A stretch of DNA of 35,871 bases from positions 1 to 35,871 of the forward strand of contig JAKFYI010000033.1 in assembly GCA_021730985.1 (NCBI GenBank). The letters run 5' to 3'. Made by a program: the position numbers and the translations under genes. Source of the stretch: Hyphomicrobiales bacterium (GTDB lineage: Bacteria; Pseudomonadota; Alphaproteobacteria; Rhizobiales; Xanthobacteraceae). Of the stretch, positions 15,909-23,739 are shown piece after piece; position 1 is the first letter of the stretch, and each line of letters begins with the position of its first letter. A model generated the notes under the pieces. That model was not told the DNA's origin and did no database searches. It worked only from the letters and a program-made list of their open reading frames with translations.

Positions 15909-17648
15909 GTGACCATTGCAGTGCCCGCCGAGCTCGCCGACAGGCGCACCTTCAAGTTCGACATGACCTGGCCGGTGATGTTCGGCTTCATGGCGGTGCT
16001 GTGCGTTCTGATCGTGCTGCCGATCTCGTGGCTGGTTTATTACAGCCTCACCGCGGTCGATCCGGTGACGCAGGCCCGCTCGTTCACGCTCGACCAGTTC
16101 CGCACCCTGTTCAGCGATCCGGAGTTCGTCGATCCGCTGATCACCACAGTGATCATCGCCGTCTCATCCAGCATCGCCTGCTGCGTGATCGCGGCGCCGA
16201 TGGGCTGGCTGGTGGCGCGCACCGATATGCCGATGACGCGCACCATCCGCGCGCTGGTGACGGCGTCGTTCGTCACCCCGCCGTTCCTCGGCGCGGTGGC
16301 GTGGGAAATCCTCGCAGCGCCGAACAGCGGCCTGCTCAACAAGCTGTTCCGCCTCGTTACCGGCGCGCCGCAGGACGAGCACCTGCTCAACATCTACTCG
16401 CTCCCGGGGCTGATCTTCGTGATCGCCTGCTACACCTTCCCTTATGTCTTCGTGCTGATCGCCAATGCGCTCGACCGCATTCCGAGCGATCTCGAGGACG
16501 CCTCCGCCATGCTGGGCGGCACCGCCTGGGACACCGCGCGCCGCATCACCGTCCCGCTCGCCTTGCCGGCGCTGTTGGCGGGCGCGTTGATCGCGTTCCT
16601 GCAGGCCATGATCCTGTTCGGCTCGCCGGCCATTCTCGCGCTCCCGGCCGGTTTCCACACCATGACCACCAAAATCTGGAGCCTGTTCCAGTATCCGCCG
16701 AAGCCGGAGCTCGCGGCTGCTGCGTCGCTGCCGCTGCTGGTGCTGACCGTGATCCTGCTGCGCGGCCAGGCGATGATTCTCGGCCGTAAGGGCTACACCG
16801 TGGTGGGGGGCAAAGGCGCGGAGCCGCGGCTGATCAAGCTCGGCTGGTGGCTGGTGCCCGCTGCGCTGTTCGTCACCATCGTGCTGATGCTGCCGGTGTT
16901 CCTGCCGTATTTCGCGCTGTTCAACGCCGCGTTCTCGCCGATCGCGACCACGCTGGTGACGCCGTTCAACGCCACCATGCACAACATCTATTTCACCTTT
17001 TTCGAGCTGTCCTCCACCAAGGTCGCGCTGAAGAACACCTTCCTGCTCGGCGCCATGTCGGCGACGATCGGCACGCTGCTCGCTTTGGTCATCAGCTATC
17101 TCACCGCGCGGCAGGCGGTGCGTGGCCATCGCGTGCTCGCGTTCCTGGCCACCGCGCCGATCGCCATTCCCGGCATCGTGCTCGGCGTCGGCCTGTTCCT
17201 GAGCTACACGCGCCCGCCGCTGGTATTGTACGGCACGCTGTGGATCCTGCTGATCGCCTATATCACCATCGAATTGCCGGCGGCGTATCAGCAGCTTCAA
17301 TCGGCGTTCAAGTCGGTGCATCCGGAGCTGGAGGAGGCGAGCCGCATGCTCGGCGCCTCGCGGCTGCGGGCTTTGCGCGACGTCACCGCGCCGCTGCTGC
17401 GGACCAGTGTTCTGGCGACCTGGTGCTTCATCTTTGTGTCGACGATCCGCGAACTATCCGCCGCGGTGATGCTGTTCACTTCGGAGACCAAGGTCGTCTC
17501 GGTGCTGATCTTCGACCTCAAGGAATCCGGCGATCTCGGCGCCATCTCCGTGCTCGGCATTTCGATGCTGGTTCTCACGTTCATCGTGGTGGTCGGCGTC
17601 AGCCGCATCCCGGGATTTGGCGCGGGCACGAGGCTGCGGAATACGTGA
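15909..17648 (+). CDS. ABC transporter permease, two fused membrane domains (FbpB-like)
   Basis: This is a 579-residue inner-membrane protein with about twelve hydrophobic segments in two homologous halves. Each half has the EAA-type loop that touches the ATPase: EDASAMLGGTAWDTARRI followed by TVPLALPALLAG in the first, and EEASRMLGASRLRALRDV followed by TAPLLRTS in the second. One such fused polypeptide replaces the usual permease dimer, as in FbpB. It is the only permease in view for the ATPase at 8960 and the five binding proteins. The start is GTG with AGAGGA upstream. The first 30 residues look cytoplasmic. Substrate unresolved. Confidence 0.92.
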   Translation: MTIAVPAELADRRTFKFDMTWPVMFGFMAVLCVLIVLPISWLVYYSLTAVDPVTQARSFTLDQFRTLFSDPEFVDPLITTVIIAVSSSIACCVIAAPMGWLVARTDMPMTRTIRALVTASFVTPPFLGAVAWEILAAPNSGLLNKLFRLVTGAPQDEHLLNIYSLPGLIFVIACYTFPYVFVLIANALDRIPSDLEDASAMLGGTAWDTARRITVPLALPALLAGALIAFLQAMILFGSPAILALPAGFHTMTTKIWSLFQYPPKPELAAAASLPLLVLTVILLRGQAMILGRKGYTVVGGKGAEPRLIKLGWWLVPAALFVTIVLMLPVFLPYFALFNAAFSPIATTLVTPFNATMHNIYFTFFELSSTKVALKNTFLLGAMSATIGTLLALVISYLTARQAVRGHRVLAFLATAPIAIPGIVLGVGLFLSYTRPPLVLYGTLWILLIAYITIELPAAYQQLQSAFKSVHPELEEASRMLGASRLRALRDVTAPLLRTSVLATWCFIFVSTIRELSAAVMLFTSETKVVSVLIFDLKESGDLGAISVLGISMLVLTFIVVVGVSRIPGFGAGTRLRNT

Positions 17649-17682
17649 CACCTTTGCTCTCGAACTTTGCCGCACCCCCGCT

Positions 17683-17757
17683 TGTCATGCCCCGCGAAAG
17701 CGGGGCATCCAGTACTCCCGGTGGCTACTGGATCGTCCGCTTTCGCGGACGATGACA
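17683..17757. repeat. Paired-palindrome intergenic repeat type B, copy 2
   Basis: Left palindrome CCCCGCGAAAGCGGGG with ATCCAGTA, right palindrome GTCCGCTTTCGCGGAC with TACTGGAT, bounded by TGTCAT and ATGACA. It lies between the permease and the MmgE/PrpD gene. Confidence 0.85.
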
Positions 17758-17778
17758 CCGAGAGTGGGACAGGGACCA

Positions 17779-19152
17779 GTGGAAAAACTCCCCGACATCG
17801 CTGTCGCCGAACATCTGGCTGAGAAAATCGCCGCGGTGGGCGCGTTGCCCGACGCCGTGCGCGCCAAGTGCGAGGAGACGCTGATCGACATCGCGGGCCT
17901 GTGCTTCGCCGCGCGCAACGAGGACTACGTGCAGGCGGCGCTCGCCGGCTGGGACGACGACGGCCCCTGCACCGCGATCGGTCACGCGCGCACGCTGAGC
18001 GCGGCGGGGGCTGCGTTCGTCAACGGCACCGCGGCGCACGGCGAGGATTTCGACGACACCTTTGAGGGCGGCCCGGTTCACGCCGGCGCGGTGCTGGTGC
18101 CCGCGGTGCTGGCGGCTTGCGAACGGCACTTGGGCGATTCTGGCGGCAGCGGCGAAGCGGCGCTGAAGGGCGTCGCAATCGGCATCGAGACCATGTGCCG
18201 GCTTTCGACCGTGGCGCCGACCCGCGCGCACAAGGCGGGCTTCCATCCGACCGCGGTGTACGGCGCGGCGGGCGCCGCGGCGGGAGTGGCGACCGCGCTC
18301 GGCCTCAACAAGAAGCAGACCGTGGATGCGCTCGGCATCGTCGGCAGCATGGCGTCGGGCATCATCGAATATCTCGCCGAAGGCACCTGGACCAAGCGCA
18401 TGCACGCCGGCTGGGCGGCGCAGTCGGGGCTTCGCGCCGCCCTGCTGGCGCGCGCCGGATTCTCCGGGCCGCGCACGGTGTTCGAGGGCACGCACGGACT
18501 GTTTCATGGTTTTGCCAACACGCTCGACGGCGATTTCGATGCGCTGATCGGCGATTTCGGCCAACGCTGGGTGACGCAGACACTGGCCTTCAAGCCCTAT
18601 CCGTGCGGAACCATGACGCATCCCTACATCGATTGCGCGCGGCGGCTCGGCACGCGGATCAAGGCGGGCGACGTCAAAGATCTGGTGTGCGACGTGGGCG
18701 AGGGCACCGTGCATCGCCTCTGGGAGCCGCTCGCCGCAAAGCAGACCCCGAAGAACGGCTATTCCGCCAAGTTCTCGCAGCCCTATTGCATCGCCACCGG
18801 CTTCATCCGCGGCAATGTTGGCTTGGGCGACTTCACCGATGATGCGGTGCAGGACAAGGCGATCCTCGGGCTGGCGGGCAAGGTCCGCTACCGGATCGAC
18901 CCGGACAATCCGTACCCAAGGAATTTCACCGGTCATATCCGCGTCACGCTGAACGACGGCAGCGTGATCGAGGAGCGCCAGCCGCACATGCGCGGCGGCG
19001 CGCACGAGCCGCTGAGCCGGGCCGATATCGAGGACAAGTTCATGCTCAACGCACGCCACGGCGGCTGCGACGAGGCGCGGGCGAAGTCGGCGCTGAAAGT
19101 CGCGGCTGGTATGTTCAAAGGCCGGATCGATTTGTTGGCGCTGAGGGGCTAA
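17779..19152 (+). CDS. MmgE/PrpD family protein
   Basis: This 457-residue cytoplasmic protein belongs to the family that includes 2-methylcitrate dehydratase and itaconate decarboxylase. Recognisable segments are HGEDFDDTFEGGPVHAGA near residue 80, GFHPTAVYGAAGAAAG in the helical domain, and FKPYPCGTMTHPYIDCA, the family's active-site region. The exact reaction is not predictable from sequence; the family acts on tricarboxylic or dicarboxylic acids. I favour the GTG at 17779, with AGGGA just before it. An in-frame ATG at 17752 lies inside the preceding type B repeat and is probably accidental; a GTG at 17764 is also possible. It follows the ABC importer genes and precedes an MFS transporter. 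Confidence 0.85.
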   Translation: MEKLPDIAVAEHLAEKIAAVGALPDAVRAKCEETLIDIAGLCFAARNEDYVQAALAGWDDDGPCTAIGHARTLSAAGAAFVNGTAAHGEDFDDTFEGGPVHAGAVLVPAVLAACERHLGDSGGSGEAALKGVAIGIETMCRLSTVAPTRAHKAGFHPTAVYGAAGAAAGVATALGLNKKQTVDALGIVGSMASGIIEYLAEGTWTKRMHAGWAAQSGLRAALLARAGFSGPRTVFEGTHGLFHGFANTLDGDFDALIGDFGQRWVTQTLAFKPYPCGTMTHPYIDCARRLGTRIKAGDVKDLVCDVGEGTVHRLWEPLAAKQTPKNGYSAKFSQPYCIATGFIRGNVGLGDFTDDAVQDKAILGLAGKVRYRIDPDNPYPRNFTGHIRVTLNDGSVIEERQPHMRGGAHEPLSRADIEDKFMLNARHGGCDEARAKSALKVAAGMFKGRIDLLALRG

Positions 19153-19164
19153 GAACTTAAAGCG

Positions 19165-19242
19165 TGTCGTCCCCGCGAAAGCGGGGACCCATCGTGCGAC
19201 GTATTCGTGGATGAATGGGTCCCCGCTTTCGCGGGGACGACA
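19165..19242. repeat. Paired-palindrome intergenic repeat type B, copy 3
   Basis: GTCCCCGCGAAAGCGGGGAC on the left and GTCCCCGCTTTCGCGGGGAC on the right are inverted copies of the same hairpin. The outer edges are TGTCGT and ACGACA. It lies between the MmgE/PrpD and MFS genes. Confidence 0.85.
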
Positions 19243-19262
19243 GCAGAGATTGAAGGCCTCAA

Positions 19263-20531
19263 GTGACCCTCCCCAAATTCTATTACGGCTACGTGGTCGC
19301 CGGCGTGACCTTCCTGGTCCTGCTGGTCGGGGCGGGGATGCGCGCGGTGCCGGGCGTGTTCGTGGTCCCGCTGGAGAACGAGTTCGGCTGGTCGCGCGCC
19401 ACCATCTCGCTCGCGGTCGGGGTCTGCATCGGCCTGTACGGCCTGATGGCGCCGTTCTCCGCCGCCACGATGGACCGCTTCGGCGTGCGCGGCACCATGA
19501 TCGCGGCGCTGTGCTCGATCGGAACGGCGTTGGCGCTGCTGCCGCTGATGACGCAGTCCTGGCACCTGATCGTGCTGTGGGGCGTGCTGGTCGGCTCCGG
19601 CATCGGCTTCGTCGCCAACGTGCTGGCCGCCATCGTGGCGACCCGCTGGTTCGTGTCCAAGCGCGGCACCGTGATGGGCGTGCTGACCTCGGCGACGGCC
19701 GCGGGGCAACTGCTGTTCCTGCCGCCGCTGGCGATCGTCACCGTGGCCTACGGCTGGCGCGCGATGGCGATGATCGTTGCCGCCGCCGTGCTGGGACTCA
19801 TCCCGCTGGTGTGGCTGCTGATGCGCAACCGCCCCGAGGACATGGGGCTGCGCGCCTACGGCGAGACGGCCGACGCGAAGCCTCTGGAGCGCTCGACCGG
19901 CAATCCGATCGGCAATGCGTTCCGCGCACTGGGCGTGGGCCTGCGCAACCGCGACTTCTACCTGCTGGCCGGCACGTTCTTCGTCTGTGGCGCCTCGACC
20001 AACGGGCTGATCGGCACCCACCTTATCCCGGCCTGCATCGACAACGGCATCCCGGAGATCATGGCGGCGAGCCTGCTCGCCTCGATGGCGATCTTCAACT
20101 TCATCGGCGCCACCGGCTCGGGCTGGCTCAGCGACCGCGTCGATTGCCGCGTGCTGCTGTGCGTGTATTACGGCCTGCGCGGGCTGTCGCTGCTGTTCCT
20201 GCCGTTCTCGTTCGACACCTTCTACACGCTGTCGCTGTTCGCGGTGTTCTACGGGCTCGACTGGATCGCCACCATTCCGCCGACCGTGAAGCTGATCGGC
20301 CAGAGCTTCGGCCGCGAAAAGACCGCGGTGATGTACGGCTGGATCACCTGCTGCCACCAGCTCGGCGGCGCCTGCGCCGCGTTCTTCGGCGGCGTGATGC
20401 GGGTCGAGTTCGACACCTACATGCACGCCTTCATGATCTCGGGGCTGATGTGCCTGGTGGCTGCCGTGATGGCGCTGTTCATCGGATATAATCGGCCGGC
20501 GCCCGTCACGCCGGCGATGGCCGCGGCGTAA
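19263..20531 (+). CDS. Major facilitator superfamily transporter (monocarboxylate/OFA-like)
   Basis: This 422-residue membrane protein has twelve predicted hydrophobic segments and a long central cytoplasmic loop near residue 200 (RPEDMGLRAYGETADA). The N-terminus FYYGYVVAGVTFLVLL and FGWSRATISLAV match the MFS subgroup around OxlT-like and monocarboxylate transporters, so an organic acid is the likely cargo. The RWFVSKRGTVMGV loop between segments 4 and 5 is also typical. It starts at GTG. Adjacent genes encode MmgE/PrpD and SDR proteins. The sequence does not show import versus export. Confidence 0.88.
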   Translation: MTLPKFYYGYVVAGVTFLVLLVGAGMRAVPGVFVVPLENEFGWSRATISLAVGVCIGLYGLMAPFSAATMDRFGVRGTMIAALCSIGTALALLPLMTQSWHLIVLWGVLVGSGIGFVANVLAAIVATRWFVSKRGTVMGVLTSATAAGQLLFLPPLAIVTVAYGWRAMAMIVAAAVLGLIPLVWLLMRNRPEDMGLRAYGETADAKPLERSTGNPIGNAFRALGVGLRNRDFYLLAGTFFVCGASTNGLIGTHLIPACIDNGIPEIMAASLLASMAIFNFIGATGSGWLSDRVDCRVLLCVYYGLRGLSLLFLPFSFDTFYTLSLFAVFYGLDWIATIPPTVKLIGQSFGREKTAVMYGWITCCHQLGGACAAFFGGVMRVEFDTYMHAFMISGLMCLVAAVMALFIGYNRPAPVTPAMAAA

Positions 20532-20559
20532 GGATTTCCACACGCTGCACCTTGCTCGG

Positions 20560-20672
20560 TGTCATCGCCCGCGAAAGCGGGCGATCCAGTACACTCCACC
20601 CTCGAAATGAGGCAAGGTATTCTCCAATCATAGAACTGCGTTTACTGGATGCCCGCTTTCGCGGGCATGACA
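20560..20672. repeat. Paired-palindrome intergenic repeat type B, copy 4
   Basis: CGCCCGCGAAAGCGGGCG with ATCCAGTA on the left, TACTGGAT with GCCCGCTTTCGCGGGC on the right, separated by about 45 unrelated bases. This is the longest spacer of the seven copies. It lies between the MFS and SDR genes. Confidence 0.85.
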
Positions 20673-20691
20673 CCGAGAACGAGGAAGCAGA

Positions 20692-21444
20692 ATGCCCTTC
20701 GACAAAGAACTCGCCGGCCGCGTCGCGATCATCACCGGCGCGGGCCGCAGCATCGGGCGTGCGATGGCGCTGGAGCTGGCGTCGGCCGGCTGCAACGTCG
20801 TCGTCAACGTGCGGAGCAACCGCGCCGAGGCCGAGGAGGTGGTGGGCGAGATCGAGAAGCTCGGCGCCAAGGGTCTCGTCGCGGTGGCCGACGTGGTCGA
20901 TGCGCCCGCCGTCAACGCGATGGCCGCTTCCGCGATCAAGACATTCGGCCGCATCGACTACCTCGTCAACAACGCGGCGCTGCGCCAGGAGAAGAAGATC
21001 GAGGAGATGTCGTTCGAGGACTGGCGCCACATCACGGGCGTCATTCTCGACGGCGCGTTCCATTGCGTGAAGGCGTGCCTGCCATCGATCAAGAAGAGCG
21101 ACGCCGGCTCCATCATCAACATCGGCGGGCTGACCGGCGCGATGGGCGCGCCGGACCGCGCCCATGTGGTCGCGGCCAAGGCCGGCATCGCGGGCTTCAC
21201 CCGCGCGCTGGCGATGGAGCTGGCCCCGCACAAGATCACCGTCAACACCATCGTGCCGGGCCAGCTCGTCAACCCGGCGACGCCCCATGTGATGCCGCAT
21301 CATCCGGTGTACCGGCCGATCCTGGGCCGCGCCGCGTGGCCGCAGGACACCGCGCCATTGGCGCGCGTGCTGCTCGGCCCCGGCGGGCGCTACATCACCG
21401 GACAGATCGTCAACGTCAGCGGCGGCACGTATTTCGGGACGTGA
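20692..21444 (+). CDS. SDR-family protein, FabG-like fold, with a degenerate catalytic tetrad
   Basis: This is a 250-residue Rossmann-fold protein. TGAGRSIGRAMALELA is the nucleotide-binding loop and NNAALRQ corresponds to the NNAG segment. Aligned by eye with E. coli FabG, the catalytic serine is Gly146 (NIGGLTG), the tyrosine is Val159 (RAHVVAAKAG, where FabG has YAAAKAG) and the helix asparagine is Ile (TGVILDG). Only the lysine, Lys163, remains. A normal SDR redox reaction is therefore doubtful, although cofactor binding looks intact. The RAHVV segment is so regular that I think it marks a real subfamily rather than decay. It lies between two MFS genes. Confidence 0.88.
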   Translation: MPFDKELAGRVAIITGAGRSIGRAMALELASAGCNVVVNVRSNRAEAEEVVGEIEKLGAKGLVAVADVVDAPAVNAMAASAIKTFGRIDYLVNNAALRQEKKIEEMSFEDWRHITGVILDGAFHCVKACLPSIKKSDAGSIINIGGLTGAMGAPDRAHVVAAKAGIAGFTRALAMELAPHKITVNTIVPGQLVNPATPHVMPHHPVYRPILGRAAWPQDTAPLARVLLGPGGRYITGQIVNVSGGTYFGT

Positions 21445-21468
21445 CGTCAGCGCCGCATACTCGGTTCA

Positions 21469-21584
21469 CCTCTCCCCGCTTGCGGGGAGAGGTCGGATCG
21501 CGAAGCGATCCGGGTGAGGGGGTACAGTTCTCGATGGAGTTGTACCCCCTCACCCCAACCCTCTCCCCGCAAGCGGGGAGAGGG
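21469..21584. repeat. Palindromic intergenic repeat type A, copy 3
   Basis: Hairpins at 21469-21492 and 21559-21584 share the CCTCTCCCCGC/GCGGGGAGAGG arms. The inner GGTGAGGGGGTACA and TGTACCCCCTCACC segments are exact inverse complements, making the complete element a long foldback. Confidence 0.85.
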
Positions 21585-21629
21585 AGCACGCCACCGATGC
21601 CGCGTCCGCTCAAGCCAAAGAGTTAAATC

Positions 21630-22829
21630 GTGCCAGGCTGGATCCTTGCGATCACGGTCATCGTCGTCCTGCAGACCACGACGGCCTATCTCAGCCGGCT
21701 GGTGCCGATCGTGTCGCCCGCGTTCATGGCGGAGTTCGGCTGGAACGAGACCTGGATCGGCTATCTCACGGCGGCCAACATCGCCGGTGCGCTGTTCGTG
21801 CTGTTCACCTGCACCGGCCTGATCAAGCGCTACGGCGGCGTGCAGGCGCTGCTGGTCTGCCTGCTGCTCGGCTCGGCCAGCCTACTGCTGTTCCATGTGC
21901 CTTCGCTCGCGCTCGCGCTGCTTGCCGGCGCCCTGATCGGGTTCGGCAACGGCACCGCCAATCCGGCGGGCAGCGAGGTGCTGCAACGCTTCACGCCGCC
22001 CGCGCGCCGCAACTTCGTGTTCTCGATCAAGCAGGCCGGCGTGCCGCTCGGCGGCGTGGTCGCGGGCTTGAGCATCCCGCCGCTGGTCGAGGCGCTGGGC
22101 TGGCGCACCGCGCTGGTGGTGGCCGCGGGCGGCGCGGCCGCCGTCACGATTGCGATGTGGCCGTTCCAGCCGCGCATCGACGGGCCGCGCGAACGCACCG
22201 CATCGTGGAGCCTGCAGACGCTGACGTTCGCGGACCTGGCGGGGCCGCTGCGCTCATTGTCGCGCGGGCAGGGCCTGATGCGGATCGCCTGGGTCGGCAC
22301 TGTGCTCGCGGTGGCGCAGGCATGCTGGTTCACCTTCGCGGTGACCTACGTGGTGGTCGGGCTCGGCAAATCGCTGAGCGTGGCGGGCCTGGTGTTCGCC
22401 GTGATGCAGGCCACCAGCGTGATCGGCCGCGTCGCGATCGGATGGATCGCCGACCGCATCGGCTCCAGCACATGGACGCTCGCGATCGCATCGGTGTCGT
22501 CCGCGCTCGCCACCATCGCGCTCGGCCTCACCGCGCCGGACTGGCCGGTGTGGGCGCTGCTGCTGCTGGCCGCTCTGGCCGGCGCATCGGTGTCCGGCTG
22601 GAACGGCGTGCAGATCGCCGAGGTGGCGCGCCGCTCACCGCCGGAGCTGGTCGGCGAGACGGCGGCGGGCTCGGTGATCCTGGTGTTCGCGAGCAATATG
22701 ATCGCGCCGATCGCATTCGCGGCGTTCGTCGCGGTGAGCGGGCGGTTCGATCTCGCCTTCATCGCGGCGGGCGCGTGCAGTTTGCTGTGCCTGCCGCTGC
22801 TGTGGGGGATTGATCGCAAGCCGACGTAG
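21630..22829 (+). CDS. Major facilitator superfamily transporter
   Basis: This 399-residue membrane protein has about twelve hydrophobic segments. The first, WILAITVIVVLQTTTAYLS, runs directly from the GTG start without a cytoplasmic tail. FGWNETWIGYLTAANIAG is the family region after segment 1, and FSIKQAGVPLGGVVAGL corresponds to segment 5. The central loop (PRIDGPRERTASWSLQ) is short. The closest recognisable group is the cyanate/CynX-like or drug-resistance MFS proteins; cargo unknown. It is preceded by a type A repeat and followed by a type D repeat, so it may be transcribed alone. Confidence 0.86.
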   Translation: MPGWILAITVIVVLQTTTAYLSRLVPIVSPAFMAEFGWNETWIGYLTAANIAGALFVLFTCTGLIKRYGGVQALLVCLLLGSASLLLFHVPSLALALLAGALIGFGNGTANPAGSEVLQRFTPPARRNFVFSIKQAGVPLGGVVAGLSIPPLVEALGWRTALVVAAGGAAAVTIAMWPFQPRIDGPRERTASWSLQTLTFADLAGPLRSLSRGQGLMRIAWVGTVLAVAQACWFTFAVTYVVVGLGKSLSVAGLVFAVMQATSVIGRVAIGWIADRIGSSTWTLAIASVSSALATIALGLTAPDWPVWALLLLAALAGASVSGWNGVQIAEVARRSPPELVGETAAGSVILVFASNMIAPIAFAAFVAVSGRFDLAFIAAGACSLLCLPLLWGIDRKPT

Positions 22830-22851
22830 GGTGGGAAAAGGCGCGAAGCAA

Positions 22852-22931
22852 GTAGCCCGCATGGAGCGGAGCGGGATGCGGGATGCCAATGCGCTGCCAC
22901 CCCGGATTGCGCTTCGCTTCATCCGGGCTAC
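22852..22931. repeat. Palindromic intergenic repeat type D
   Basis: Two hairpins lie side by side: CCCGCAT with ATGCGGG around a GGAGCGG loop, and CCCGGAT with ATCCGGG around a GCGCTTCGC loop. The outer GTAGCCC and GGGCTAC also pair. It lies between the MFS gene and the convergent HigA-type gene, where it could end both transcripts. Confidence 0.75.
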
Positions 22932-22950
22932 GCGCCCATCCTTCGACGCA

Positions 22951-23319
22951 TCACGCCGCCTGCTCCCCCACTTTGATGAGCGATTCCGCCGGAATGCCGA
23001 GTCCCTTGTGCAGCCGCCAAACCATGCGAAGCGTGAGCGGCCGCTTGCGGTTGAGCACCTCGTAAACGCGATTGCGGTTGCCAATGAAGGGCACGAGGTC
23101 GCGCGGCTCGAGGCCGGTTTGCTCCATATGATATTTGATCGCCTCGACCGGATCGGGAAGGTCGATCGGATAGTGTTTCGCCTCGAACGCCTCGACCAGC
23201 GTCACCAGCACATCGAGCCGATCGCCGTCGGGCGTGTCTTGCTTCGCACGCATGAGCCCTTCGATTTGCTTGAGCGCGCGGCGGTGGTCGCCTTTGGTCT
23301 TGAGCGGTGCGATGTCCAT
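22951..23319 (-). CDS. higA: HigA-type antitoxin
   Basis: This 122-residue protein matches the HigA antitoxin family (COG5499 type). The C-terminal half, from DPVEAIKYHMEQTGLEPRDL to KRPLTLRMVWRLHKGLGIPA, is the helix-turn-helix DNA-binding domain. The N-terminal half is charged (KGDHRRALKQIEGLM) and probably folds over the toxin. It follows the toxin gene by eleven bases on the same strand, the reversed toxin-first order that is standard for higBA. In this family the antitoxin represses its own promoter, and the two palindromes at 23649-23693 are good candidate sites. It is the only DNA-binding regulator I recognise in the window. Confidence 0.9.
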   Translation of the reverse strand: MDIAPLKTKGDHRRALKQIEGLMRAKQDTPDGDRLDVLVTLVEAFEAKHYPIDLPDPVEAIKYHMEQTGLEPRDLVPFIGNRNRVYEVLNRKRPLTLRMVWRLHKGLGIPAESLIKVGEQAA

Positions 23320-23330
23320 TGGCCTTCTCC

Positions 23331-23633
23331 TCAAATCGTCTGCGCGTCGATGCTGTCGTACTGGCGGTGCGTCCCGACGAAGCGGATGTAGACGACCCGG
23401 TAGGGATAGTTGATCCACACCACCACGCGATACTTGTTGCCCGCGACGTTGAACACCACACGTCCATCCTTCAGGACGCTGGCCGTGCCAATCTCCCGTT
23501 TGACGTCGGCCGGCGTCGCCCAATCGGCTGCTCGCACCTGCCGATACCAAGCCATCATCGGCTCGCGAGCATCGGCGTAGCCTGGGCTTTTCTCCAGGAA
23601 CGCCTTCAGCGTGCTGAGCGCGATGACACGCAT
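23331..23633 (-). CDS. higB: HigB-type mRNA interferase toxin
   Basis: This is a RelE-fold toxin of about 100 residues. VVFNVAGNKYRVVVWINY and VYIRFVGTHRQYDSID are the family segments; family members cleave mRNA on the ribosome, with basic and aromatic residues in this region taking part. I chose the ATG at 23633 because family members begin MRVI. An in-frame ATG at 23642 would add three residues. Neither has a Shine-Dalgarno sequence. The antitoxin gene follows after eleven bases. The reading frame is intact, so the pair is probably functional. No mobile element is visible next to it. Confidence 0.88.
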   Translation of the reverse strand: MRVIALSTLKAFLEKSPGYADAREPMMAWYRQVRAADWATPADVKREIGTASVLKDGRVVFNVAGNKYRVVVWINYPYRVVYIRFVGTHRQYDSIDAQTI

Positions 23634-23648
23634 GCTGGACATTTAGCA

Positions 23649-23667
23649 TGGTCCCATCTTGGGACCA
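23649..23667. promoter_or_regulatory. Palindromic candidate HigA operator 1
   Basis: TGGTCCCA and TGGGACCA form perfect eight-base arms around TCT. It lies just upstream of the toxin start on the minus strand. Confidence 0.7.
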
Positions 23668-23674
23668 AGCCTTT

Positions 23675-23693
23675 TGGTCCCAAATTGGGATCT
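23675..23693. promoter_or_regulatory. Palindromic candidate HigA operator 2
   Basis: TGGTCCCA, AAT, TGGGATCT. The left arm is identical to that of operator 1 and the right arm matches in five of eight positions. The centres of the two palindromes are 26 bases apart, about two and a half helical turns. Confidence 0.6.
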
Positions 23694-23704
23694 CCTCGCT
23701 ATTC

Positions 23705-23733
23705 TTGACTTTATTCCTATTTTCCCCTATATC
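23705..23733 (+). promoter_or_regulatory. Sigma70-like promoter facing right
   Basis: TTGACT (23705-23710) and TATATC (23728-23733) are separated by exactly 17 bases in an AT-rich patch that stands out from the GC-rich surroundings. Transcription would start near 23740 and run into the hairpin-rich stretch. The operators of the divergent higBA genes lie directly upstream. Confidence 0.5.
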
Positions 23734-23739
23734 CTCTCC

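Noticed and set aside
8960..17648. Confident naming of the importer as an iron (FbpABC) system
   Set aside because: The ATPase and permease are of that class, but I could not identify iron-ligand tyrosines with confidence in the binding proteins, and the surrounding genes are catabolic.
17752..17778. ATG at 17752 as start of the MmgE/PrpD gene
   Set aside because: This ATG lies within the right end of a type B repeat (ATGACA edge), and no ribosome binding site precedes it.
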